Positions 45,256 to 56,631 of a DNA stretch of 64,000 nt are shown here, piece after piece. A program made the translations under genes and the position numbers. Where the stretch lies: NCBI GenBank assembly GCA_948567375.1, contig OX419757.1:54250001-54314000 (forward strand). The letters are read 5' to 3'. Each line of letters begins with the position of its first letter. The stretch's first letter is position 1. The notes under the pieces are model-generated. The model made no database searches, had not been told where the DNA came from, and saw only the letters and a program-made list of their open reading frames with translations. Source of the stretch: Lunularia cruciata (taxonomy: Eukaryota > Streptophyta > Marchantiopsida > Lunulariales > Lunulariaceae).

Positions 45256-46958
45256 GTACCAAGTGAATTTTCTTGTTGAGCTTATCAACAAACACTACAA
45301 TTGCTATTGGCCTTGGTCTATCTTTCACAGGGATGTAAACTCATATGTTCCCATTGGTAGATGGAATTGATAGTGGTTATAGTAGTACACTTGGTTTTTT
45401 GTTGCTTATCTTTTGATAAGCAACTAAAAACCTGTATTCATCTGCTGTATTGGCAATTGTCACAAGATCATACAAACTCTTGAACTTGGTGTGACATATT
45501 TGGCTAACACCATTGATGATGAAGAGTACTCATTATCTTATCTTCACATATGAGACCAAAAATTAGTAGATTATATGCTTCTTGTTGTGCAAATCATAGA
45601 TCTCACAAAGTTGGAATGTACATCTGATTTTTGCAAAATAGAAGTCCATCCTTGAACTAAAAGATGTTGTATTCATTTTCATGTGCTACAAAGTTTGTAC
45701 AAGATGAAAGAAGAGATATTGTTGTAAAGTAATCTTGAACTTTGTGTGTACCTTCAAGTTCATTGACATTATGGTGATTGCTACTATGATAGAAGATTCA
45801 AGAAGAATCTTTAAATTGGATCATTATGTCAAGGCATCAAGAACGATATGGCATTTTATGGGTTTTTACACAAGCTTGATATCAGAATCTTATAGTCCTT
45901 TTCTATCAATGATGCCAATGCTTTATGTGCTCCAAATATAAAGTTTGCAATAAGGATTTATGATCAATTTAGATTATCACATTTTCCCTTGAGAGATAAT
46001 ATCTCCACACCTTTGTTGTATATATCATTGCAAGTTGTTCTTGATCTTATACAAAATAATTTCTTTCCATCATATTAATTTATCAAGATACAAAGGCAAG
46101 GAATTTTTATTGCAACCCAACTCTAATTGCAAACTTAGAAATATTAAAATCAACCATACAAAGTAGGTGATGATCATACTGTTAAAAGATGGGTCATAAA
46201 GGTACCATATCCTTTAGTTTCTTGAATGCTTTCCTTTTTTCATTTTGGTCCTTTAAAGCTTAGTATTATAAGCTTTAAAGGACTGCAAGAGATCAATCAA
46301 CCTTATGGCTACATGAGCATAATATTGGATGAACCATCAATAAAAACTTGTCAATCTATTAAAATCCAAAAATTCCATGGTATCTATAGGAATAGGCCAA
46401 TTAATAATGGCATTGATTTTCCATCTTGATCCACTTTGCTAAAACCTTATGGTGCAAGAAGGTTACTTCTTTTTGCCAAAAAAACAAACTTGCACTTCTT
46501 GTAGTAGAACTTCCATTGTCATGGTTGTCTTAAGATTTCTTGTAGGTGGTTTTCTTGTTTTTCCTCTATTGAAATTAACCATGGAAGAACACTACCACAT
46601 GTTGATCCAAAAACTCTTTTAACATCCAATGCATTTGATCCATGAAATTACCAAAGCAATAGTGGCCCAAAAGATAAAACTCTTTATTCAAAAATTTCCA
46701 TACTTTATGTAGATGATATTCTTCTACACATATTCCCCATCAATTGAAATCTACTAATAGTCAAACCAAACTCGGCAGAATATTATGCTTCACTTAATTG
46801 ACCCAACAAGTCATCAATTCAAGGCAAGGGATAACCATTCTTAATGGTTTATTTATTAAGTCAAAGTAGTCAATATAGAATCAAAGTACTCCTTCCTTCT
46901 TTGGTACTAATAGTACTTGTGCTCTCCATGGGATGTAATATATCAAATGAAATCCTTT
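45256..46958 (-). pseudogene. Element E, second part: integrase, RNase H and RT remnants
   Basis: Continues the minus-strand reading of 32660-33612 across the C insertion. The right end (about 46700-46956, minus) matches the RT start of element D: WRAQVLLVPKKEGVL. The intermediate part is poorly readable. It stops exactly at the LTR start of F (46959), within the region equivalent to D 41020. Confidence 0.6.
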
Positions 46959-47370
46959 TGTAAAAGACCAAGACCAAGGAGAGAAATATGAGAATGGAAG
47001 ATCACATTGGGATACTTGAGTGTGAGAAACTCCAAATGCCTAGCATGAGCTTTGGGTTTGGGATTTATAGGGAGTATGAAAGGCTCTTGGGAAGCTTCTC
47101 AAGAAGCTTCCTTGAGCTACGTTCTTGGAGTGCAAGTGAAGTTAACTAGGAAGCTTCTCAAGAAGCTGCCTTCTAGAAGCTACCTACTTGGTGTATAAGC
47201 TAAGCTAGTTGGAAGCTTCTAGAAGCTACCTAATTGGGATGCAAGCTAAACTAGCCAAGAAGCTTTTAGTGAAGCTTCCTATATACTTGTAGAATATTTT
47301 AGGCTAATTTGGCCTATTTGCTACTTTTTTAGCCCTAGCTAAATTCATTGCTAAACTCCATATTGTTACG
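46959..47370 (-). repeat. LTR of element F (D/E family, minus strand)
   Basis: Starts TGTAAAAGACCAAGACC and ends CTCCATATTGTTACG, the reverse complement of the D LTR. Contains the same GAAGCTTCTC and GAAGCTTCTAGAAGCT clusters, so the heat-shock-like array is a family feature. Confidence 0.78.
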
Positions 47371-47545
47371 TATTCTCTCACCGCTAGTTGGTGACGTCTT
47401 TGTCACCATTGAAGCTTCAAACTCTTGGATGAACATTTGTGCATTTTGGAGATAAGAAAGAGGTTCCCATGCGGCATCATGAAAGGGATACCCTTTCCAA
47501 AGGACCTTATACTTCGTATGTTATTGGCAGCCTTGTTGAAGGTTG
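47371..47545 (-). pseudogene. Chromodomain fragment of element F
   Basis: Reverse-complement match to D 43150-43320: the WKGYPFHDAAWEPLS-type region is readable at about 47455-47515. Similarity ends near 47540, so F is a 3' fragment. Confidence 0.6.
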
Positions 47546-48350
47546 ATTATAAATCCAATTAGATTGAAAGTGATGTTTTAGCAAAAAGGTGGCTAACTCT
47601 CTTAAGACACTTCTCTCAACTTTCCTTTGAATTCCAAACCTTCCTCTAAAATTAATATAAAACTCTAAAGGTAACATGAAATTCCAAATTTTGAGCTACT
47701 CCTTTAGAAATGAAAATGGTTTCAAAAGTTCAATATTACCTACAATAGAAACACTTCAAGTATTTGAGTCTTGATTACTTCTAACACTACAGCAATTTTA
47801 GTCTTGTCAAGGTGTTTTTTCCATAAAATTGCCCACACCACCAAGGATCATACCCAAGGTAAACAAAAATACTTAACTCCTCAATTACAAAACACACATA
47901 AAAATAAGTTGTGGGGAAGAGAGTTAACAAAATGACAAAGAGAACATGCTCTTTCCTTTTATTCACCTTCAACTAAATGGCGCTTCAAATGCCCAAATTT
48001 ATACTACTATAGTAATAGTATAGTACTAATAGCCTATTACTCTAGTAATAGTAATAGCCTAGTACTATACTATTACTATAGTAATAGTATAGTATTAATA
48101 GCCTATTACTATAGTAGTAATAGCCTAAACAACAAAACTAAACATATCAAACTTGACTTAGCAACCTTGGAGTGTAACTACCTCACTAAAGGAAACAAAC
48201 CTACTTCCAAAAGAAACTATCACAACTTTCCAAATCTCTTGAAAACCTAAAGAAGTCTAACTATGAGGATAATCCTTTCCACTAGCTTCTCAAAAACATA
48301 TGCTAACTCTATCTTAAGGTTCTTCCTAATCTCCATTGTCTTCTATTGAA
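47546..48350. other. AT-rich unassigned sequence with palindromic ATAGTAATAG array
   Basis: No coding region supported. Bases 48002-48125 consist of repeated CTATTACT, ATAGTAATAG and TAGTACTAATAG units in both orientations, able to fold on itself. The rest shows nothing recognisable. Confidence 0.45.
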
Positions 48351-51300
48351 TCCTACTTCATAAGTCTGATACTACTTCTTCCTACTTCTTCTCCTTAGTG
48401 TTAAACATCACTAACATAGTCTTTATCTTCCTAAGTTTTTCTGACTTTGCAATCAAAAGGATATTTCCTACATACTCATCCATTATGGCTACCATGCAAT
48501 TACAAATCAAATGTGTCATTTCTTTTGGACAAGATAAAATAACTTTGAAGGCTTTTCCTTTCCTATTTTTGGAACTCTAAAACCAACATCAACCATTGCA
48601 ATCTCTTTCCAAGCCAATAGATCCAACAACTCTTGAATATGAGCGGTGGTATGATCTAATTCTTCTTTTAGCTTACTAACTTTTGCTTCCTTGTGTCACT
48701 TGAAGTCATACAACTTGATCTCAACTGTACCTTTTGCAATTCCTTGGTCAAACTACTCACTACATACTCTAATGCCTTTTGCAACTCATGGGTGGTTCTT
48801 TAGCATTTATTGACCTTTGCTTGTAGTTCATCAATTCAATCACATTATCATTCAATTACCCCACCTTTTTGCTCTATCAATGCTTGCAAACTCACCACTT
48901 TTTTCTAAAGTCACTACTCAACCACCCAACTTTCTTTCAGCAATTGTAGACTCTAATGTACCTCCTTCTTGAGCATAATCAGTAACTTCTTAATGTTGCA
49001 TGCATCCATCTAAAAAAATCTTCAAGAGTGTGTAGCCTTAACCATTTTTACTCATAGTTAGGTAGATAATACTCAAAAAGACATCATAGGCATAACAACT
49101 TTACCCAATTCTCCATTACCAAATTCTCCTCCACAACTAACTTCTTCAAGTTACAAATGGTCCTTGTACAATTGCTCTAACCTCCAAAGGTATAGGCACA
49201 AGTTCACTAAGACATCTTTCTTCATCATCTTCAAAGTCAAGTACCTCAAACAACATCTCTAGCCTAAGTCTCCTAAGGTTGCAATACTTCTAGTACAAAC
49301 TTGTTGTTGTTCTGGTTAATCCAATCCTATAGTAGGGAATGCAGGTTTTTATGGGAGGAAGAGAAGCAGCAATATAGTCCTTGCATGGCCGGCTGTATGT
49401 CAAGGTTCCCATAGAAGGCCATAGTTCCACTAAGAGGCAAAATCTTCCCCTAGACATGTACTCTCAAGGATGGTCTGTCACTTCCTACAAGCCCTTTGGC
49501 CTCCATGGTATGTCATTGAGTACTTAGGCAACACATTGAAGAGATAGGTTCTCAACCTCTTGCTTGTCTGACCAGTGTGATGAGTACCCAAGGAGCATTG
49601 ATTCAAATACAAGCCACATAACTCAAAGAAAAATACATTCATTCATTCACATCATACACATAGCTAGGTGAGGACTTGGTGGCTTTTGTATTCAATCTTG
49701 GTTGCATTGACTATTATATATAGAGCAATGTTATAATCTTATTGGGAAGGAGGATGACCAATTTGCATAACTACTTGCTCAGCTCCTCCTATGGGTAAAA
49801 GGATCACAATTCCTTAAGTCTCTCTTCAACTTGAGGAATCCTCCATTGCAAGGTATTCAGATTTGGAAGCTTACCCTACAAGGGCAGACAATCCCCTCTA
49901 AATAGTTATTCTTACCCAAAAAATAATTTCCTATCTACCCTAAACACTGTACTAATTATGGCCACCACTTCCTTTGCAGCCCATACCATAAATGCCAAAT
50001 GGCTCTTCTCCCTTAGATGCTTTCCCTAGATATGCACAACCTAATCTATCAGGATGCCAATTGAACTCTTAACAAATTCCTTCTAACTACTATACATTCC
50101 CATAAATCTTCTCATCCTACATCAATAATTGTTGCTTGTACTTGGTCCTTTGCTGAAAATGTTTATTTCCCACACTTGCTACATGCATGTAGCAGACCTT
50201 TTTGCCTTGCAACGCTTGTCTCCACCAAGACAATCAATGCCTACTTTAGATTGAGTTTCTTCATCCTTGGGTTTTGCTTTTGAAGAAGCTAAAGTAGATG
50301 GTTCTTGAACCTCCTTATCCTCTTTACATTCAAATCACTTCACCTCTTCAAAATTCAACCACTTAATTGTAGGGTCTCTTGCAAAGGCAAGTAGAGATTG
50401 CTTTTGCAAGGTTGTCAACAATCTCCTTTCTCTTCCCGAACTCTCCTTCCTTCATTGGGTGTTCTTCTTTTACAATTAAACATTGTAATTCACATCTTTT
50501 GTAAGAACATCTTGGATCTTTACCTAATTTCAAATCTCTTTGACAAAGTCCATCCCCAAATTTTATGCCAACCAAACATATCTTGTTCATTGTCAATAAG
50601 CAACTCCATACTTGCATAAAAATAAATCATAAATGGGACTAAACAATGTGGGGACTTATAGGTGAAGTTGTTGTACATATGTTGAGTATGGTTGTGAAAC
50701 ATGTGAGCATAACCAACAATTTGCCCTTCAAACATGTGCTCAAAGAACAACACATGATTCAATATCAAGTAAGTTGTTAGTTGTGGTTGGAACAACTTGA
50801 ATAACAGCCAAAATAATATCAAGCTTTGAGTTCTTCTTCTCATTCTTAAACAACTTCTTCATGTTTGCCTCCATCTTCTTGCTTTTGGTGAAACAGATGT
50901 CAAGGATGTGACTACCAGCCTTCACAATATTGGCCATTCAATACATTCTGCTAGTGTGCCTCTCACCACAAGTGTGGACTTACCATAGAGTTGGAGAATC
51001 TTGATCTTTTTACCAATATGTATGACATCATACATCCAATTCCATAACAAGATGGTAACGTGCAATCATTTGAGCAGCTCTTTTCATGTGAACATCTAAA
51101 ACTTATCTATTTGAGGCATTTAAAGGCACATCCTCATCACCATACTCTTGCCATTCAATGCTATCCCAAGAACCATGGTACTCATTTGAATGTTACTATT
51201 TCTCAACTTGAACACACTCTCTTAAACTAAAGTGACAAGCTGCAAATTAGCAAGATACAATTCCTCTCAAAAATGTGTTCTTGACTCAAGAATCTATTGT

Positions 51301-51360
51301 TAAGAATAAAAAGCTATCAAAGTACCTTAGCGTGAAACCTTTCTGTTGGTTTTATGCTAA
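48351..51360 (-). pseudogene. Protein X copy 4 (most complete decayed copy)
   Basis: Minus-strand reading from about 51300: YGDEDVPLNASNR, then MKRAAQMIARYHLVMEL, GSHILDICFTKSKKMEANMK, and FEGQIVGYAHMFHNHTQHMY with CLVPFMIYFYASMELL; the downstream part (about 50400-48400) is charged and helix-prone, with many stops. The proximal part (50676-51350) matches both pieces at 9235-9537 and 19926-20350 at the nucleotide level. No known domain recognised. Confidence 0.55.
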
Positions 51361-52539
51361 GGCACTTTTGCACAAATGAATCAAGGTGCCATCTCTTTCA
51401 TATGCTTCCCACATTGTTAGATAGTTCTTCAAACAATTTTCAATCAAGCATACCTTCTCTAGAATCATGAAAAATAGGTATGCGCGAATTGAATATTCAT
51501 TTCTCTTGCTGCCTCTTGTTCTTTCTTGTTTCTCCCTCGAACTTCAAAGGGTTAATAGAAATTCAAAAGGTCCATCATACTTCTTTGCATAGAGTCTGAA
51601 AAATCTAAAGGTAAGTGAAGGACACACATTCTTGTAGAAACCTCCAAAGGAAAACATAAGGAAAAAGCTCTAAAGGTAACCAAAATTTGGAGGACACAAT
51701 AAAACACATTTTGCCTTCAAACGCAGATAAACAGAACCCAAAATAGAAAAAAACATGCATAATTTAACAATATTTAAATTTTTTGTACCACAAGGTGTAA
51801 GAACTCAATCTCTTGGATATTTTTATTGCTTCTTCTAGAACCGTAATGAGCATTTTAGCCAGGAAGATGTCTTTCATATGGTTTCAATTTCAAGCAAGGA
51901 AGATTATTAGATCTTGTTCATCTTCTACTTCTCACGATAGATAGGAAAGGCTAGTAAATAATTGGTTGACTTCATGCACATTCTATGTTTATGAATATCG
52001 TCAAAGAGTTTGATAGTTTGACCTTCCTGTACGAAGTACTACGAAGACAGATATGACGATTATAGATGGTCATTGAAAGGGTTTTACTTAATCTAGTTCC
52101 AATGAACTTCTAAATCCATGGGAGCTAGTTTTTGTTTCTGTAGAGGATGAGGTGCTTTAAGATTAGTGCATTATTATTAATCACATGTTCATGTTAGTTT
52201 CATGAACTTCAATTTTTCTTGAAGTTATTGAAGTTTGCAACTTGATTAAAGTTAGATTTATTTTATTTTAAGATCAATTTATTTATAACGATAAAACAAA
52301 GGTTTTTCATGTTGGATGCTTGTGGATAAGTAACCAGTATGAGAATATCATTATCCATTTTTATATAAAGGAAATTAGTTGTTCAACAAAAAGACACTCT
52401 AGTTTGATGATTAATATATAGAATCAATTATTGAGTTAGTGGTTTAAGGTTTAAGGTTAACTGTGATATAGTTTTTGAAGGACTTAATCTTCTATTGAAC
52501 AGTTTTAGTTTTTAGGATATGAACAGTTTTTAGTTTCTG
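51361..52539. other. AT-rich intergenic sequence
   Basis: No open frame with recognisable content and no clear repeat. It marks the change from the retrotransposon nest to lower-repeat sequence. Confidence 0.4.
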
Positions 52540-53310
52540 GGGTTTCTAATCAATTTCTACTTTTCTTTCAGTTTTGGCGGTCACTTATCCTCTTCTGAAC
52601 TACGATTCAATTAGACGTCTACCCAACCTTTTTATTTCAGTTTATGTAATGCTAAAGACACTGTCGCAAAATCTCAAAGTCCAAAAAATGATACTAAGAC
52701 CTCACCGTGTAATATACCAAGAAAAGTTACAAGAGAAGACTACAAAGAAAGATAGAGACCACATAAAACGCAAGCAAATAAAGAGGAATACAAAGTGCAA
52801 CCAATTTAAAAACCAAACCAAGAGATAACCGCTGTAAAGTCATGTATAATCTACACAATCACATCCATTTATACTAGAAGTATGTGCGTAGATCTATGAA
52901 ATCTACATCCATTTACAAAGTTACAATGGAAATACGAGATTTATGGATTCATCCTAGCTGTATGTTAGTCATGCTGATTTTTTAGGTGCTGCGAGTGTAA
53001 GATCACCTAAGGTTCGTTCTCTAGGTAAGTGCATCTCATCTTATCTTGAAGTTTAGAAAGTAAAACATTGGATGACTTGATTGTCTGTATTGCTATATTT
53101 TTGATTGATGAAGTAATAATAGATATTCTTGTCACAAGGAGATATATTTTTATCATTATTTGGACTTTGAGATTTTGCGACAGTGTCTTTAGCATTACAT
53201 AAACTAAAAAAGAAGAAGGTTCTGGGATATACGTCTAATTAAATCGTAGTTCAGAAGAAAATAAGTGACCGCAAAAACTGAAAGACAAGTAGAAATTGAT
53301 TAGAAACCGC
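52540..53310. repeat. Large foldback inverted repeat
   Basis: Left arm 52540-52692 and right arm 53153-53310 are reverse complements at roughly 85-90% by eye over about 155 bp, separated by a 460-bp spacer. Arms share CACTTATCCTCTTCTGAACTA-type and AGACACTGTCGCAAAATCTC-type stretches. Could be a foldback or MITE-like element, or a hairpin transcript source. No transposase seen. Confidence 0.8.
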
Positions 53311-56300
53311 AGACTTTGCCTTCTAAGTTCAAACCAAATGTTGTTTTGGATCAAGTTACGTCAACGGTTGCTCATTTAGTGGGGTTTACAAGATCTCCAA
53401 TTTTCCTAAATCACGTCGAACAATGCTTCGAAGATATGAAGGAGCTCATTGAACAGCAGTACTAAAGTATTGCTCACTATTCTGCTTGCTCGAAGGGGAA
53501 ATATATTAAATTTTCTTCCTGTTCTATTTGTCATCTCTTCCTTCACTCACCGATAGATTTCGTCCCCACAAACGAGAGTGAGCCCATATGAGAATATGCT
53601 GAGATCGATAGATCACGGTGAAAGTGGGTCAGTCCCCGTCAGCTCCTCGAGCTGGAGTCGTTGAATTGTTCACGGCCTCATTCTACAATCTCACCCCTTT
53701 GAAGAACCATGGGGGATGAACTACCGACAGAAATATAATTCATAATAGTGTACAATAAGTTTATGTTTCTAAAATTTGGGTCCACTGCGGTTCTCTTATG
53801 AATTAATTGAATGAGCAGTACCACCGATGCCTGAATTGGTTGAGTAAAGGAAAAACTAAAAGACAAGGAATATTAGCAGATAGTGGTAGGAACTGGGGAG
53901 TAAGACAACATCCCGTGGGGGGTGATGTCTGGGCTAGGTAATGATTTCAAGGTGAAACAGTGAAATAAAGGTAAGAATTCTCCGCCCGTAAAGCTCCTAC
54001 GATCTGTCAACTTATTGCAGGCCACCTTGCTCGTACATGTAACCACAATCACTCTTTTCGGTTGGTCTTTGACCCGGAAGGAGAGCAACGAGTGTTATCC
54101 AAACTTGTTTTCTCCGGCACTGCGATCAGCAATCCGTCTAGAAAAGTAGAGAGGACCCTACGGAGACAAGATGATGACCCTAAGTGAGTAGATTCGAGTA
54201 TAGTTCCGTCGCGATTCCGTCCGAGAAGCGCTCAGGCACAGAGAGGAGAGCTAGAGAGCTAGTGAAGAGCTAGTTCTGAGAATGAAGGAAAAACACTTTG
54301 TCGACGTGGTGGCCACTACTTCCGTCGGTGCCCCGTCCACGAAATCGTTGATGGGGACGGACAGAGCACGTGAATGAGTAGCCAGGCTCTCGTCTGAACT
54401 GTGTCCACATTCACCTTCGGATCGTTGTTTTTCTCGTTCCTTGCCAATCTTCTGCTGGCGTGCACGCCTCCGCAGCAATTGCCTGCCATCTGAGCCCTGC
54501 AGCAGTATCGCGTGGGAATAGATTGGGTCGACGGGCCTTCCCCTTCCTGCTGCACTGCTAATCTCCTCCTTTGTCCGTTGTTTAGTCGTTCTCTTCACTC
54601 TTTGATTCTCGCTTGCTTGATTGTTTCGTATGGGGTTGGCATCGTGATTCCGTTTATCAATCTTCTGCATGTTCTTCGTCTGTTGGGTTTGTCGTAGGGG
54701 GTTGAGTGCTAGAGTGGCCGGATTTGCTGACTTAGGGGTGTAAGATTGTCCTTGATTGGTAGCATTTTTGTTCTTGCCGCAAACTGTCCTTCTTCTCGAG
54801 CCTTTTGATGAGCTTGCGCTCTTTTTACTCTCAAGACCGCTGGTATTTTAGCATAGCAACAGCTTTGACAGTAGATTTTACTCCGAAAGGTCGTAATTGA
54901 GAGGGGATTTTGCGTTCGGAATGCTTTCCCGGTCGTAAGTATGGGAGTTGAGGAGGTTGGTCGGTGGTTTTTAGTGTGAGGAGCACTGGAAGCTGGTTTC
55001 GTTGGCTAGAGTGGTAGATTTGGCTCCTAGAACCATGTCCGTGTTGAATTGTCGTATGGGAGTGGGCGGCGGTGTGCGAGAGTGAAGTTTCCTGCAAAGT
55101 TTCGTGCATTCACAGGGGAGGAGCAGCAGCAGCTTCATTGGCAATCTTGCCTTCGACTCACTTAATCGGGCGTTTGGAGATCTCCTGCAACTTACTATGC
55201 CCTGCGCTGCTACCGCCTTTTTGACGTTGATCACTCGTATAATCCTCTGCCCTCGATGCGTGAATGTGAGTTAAGTGTATCACTTGCCCGCGAGCTTCAG
55301 GGGAGTTGGATGGAACTGGAATCTTGACGGAGTCTGGAGTGTTTTTCCAAGTCTTGGTGAATGACGTCGGGGTCAATTTCATGTTGGAAAATGGAAATTC
55401 GTTAAGGTTATGATTCTGATCATATGGTGGCGCTACCAATTGAGGCTCTCAACAAGCCCACTGTCATCTAGCTGGCTGGATCACGACCACGTGTTGTTCC
55501 ACTGAGTTCGTCTCTTGCCGTGTAAACTGCAGGTGAGTTCTCCCTTGCATAATGCGTTATGGTTCTTAGATAGTTGCGTAGACGGGGACGCCGCAAGTTT
55601 CTGTTTGTTTCCGTCTTGTGCAGCGAACCAATTTGTTGGGTACCCTCTTCGCTTCCGTGCCCTTTCGTTTGCTGTGCTTTGAATCTCGTGTGCGGTACGT
55701 ACTTCTTAGAGAATCTTTCTTCTCCAAGCTATTGCCTTGGAGAATTGTAGTGGCAATTATGTGGTGACTGGTGTCGATCAGATTCCGCTTGCCGATGACT
55801 GGCAGCGATTTGCTCGGAGCCCCCCATCTCATGTTTCTGCCAAATTTGCTTCGTACGGTTGGATTCTGTCTCAACCTCCGATTTCAGGGCCCGATTGGGA
55901 GGTTTCGTAATCTTCACCTTATCACGTAGTCAAGTCCAATTTAAGATGTCCGAAAGCGGAGGCACGGACAATCTCGGCATTGTGACGAGGAAGTGCTTAA
56001 ATGCTGCTTCGGTAGACTAAACAAATACCGAGTTGGAATCAGCAATTCTCTTCTTGGCTTGTTGCGGCACTCAAAATTGAGTGCGAACCACGGCATTAGT
56101 TAGTCGGGGTGATCTCTATAAGTGTTAGAACGCCTATCTGCGTGGAAATGCTGTACGGGACTCCTCTCTGACGATCACGCATACGTTGGCTCATTCAGCG
56201 TCCGATCCACCTGAATCTCTTTGACATTTCGGAGCTGAGCATAGCCTTACTTTCTCGGTCTCCAACGCAATTTCTTTCCCGATTTTCATTTTGGTGATAT

Positions 56301-56631
56301 AAAGGATTGTTGTTCTAAGAGTTGAGATATGATTTGTTAAAAGTACTGCACTCCACACACAAGGATGGTATGCGTACATCAATATTAGGGTCCTGAAGTC
56401 CATGTGACAATGTGCCGTCGTGCTGAAGGGTGCCTCGTATGTTGACCCAATTTCCTTCCTGCATGTTAAGCTCGCCTCACGTCAACCTTAAGCATGCTCG
56501 AGGAGAAAGATACGGATAATGCTAAGAGCAGCGAGAGATTTGAAGTGATAGATTTTGATGTTGATTACTGGTTTGCAGGTAAGGGAAGCAGAGAGCAGCT
56601 CTGAGCGAGGAGGGTTCAGACGGCCGCAGCT
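53311..56631. other. Upstream region of the SCYL-F-box gene
   Basis: More GC-rich than the sequence to the left. No convincing protein-coding gene on either strand; minus-strand open frames of up to 139 codons look like chance. It probably holds the promoter and a leader: an AG at 56578-56579 (TTTGCAG) could be the acceptor of a 5' UTR intron, and CTGCAG followed by GTGAGT near 55530 could be a donor. Both are guesses. Confidence 0.35.

Noticed and set aside
54251-54670. 139-codon minus-strand open frame upstream of the SCYL gene
   Set aside because: Low-complexity charged composition, no domain, no splice or start context; likely leader or promoter sequence read backwards.
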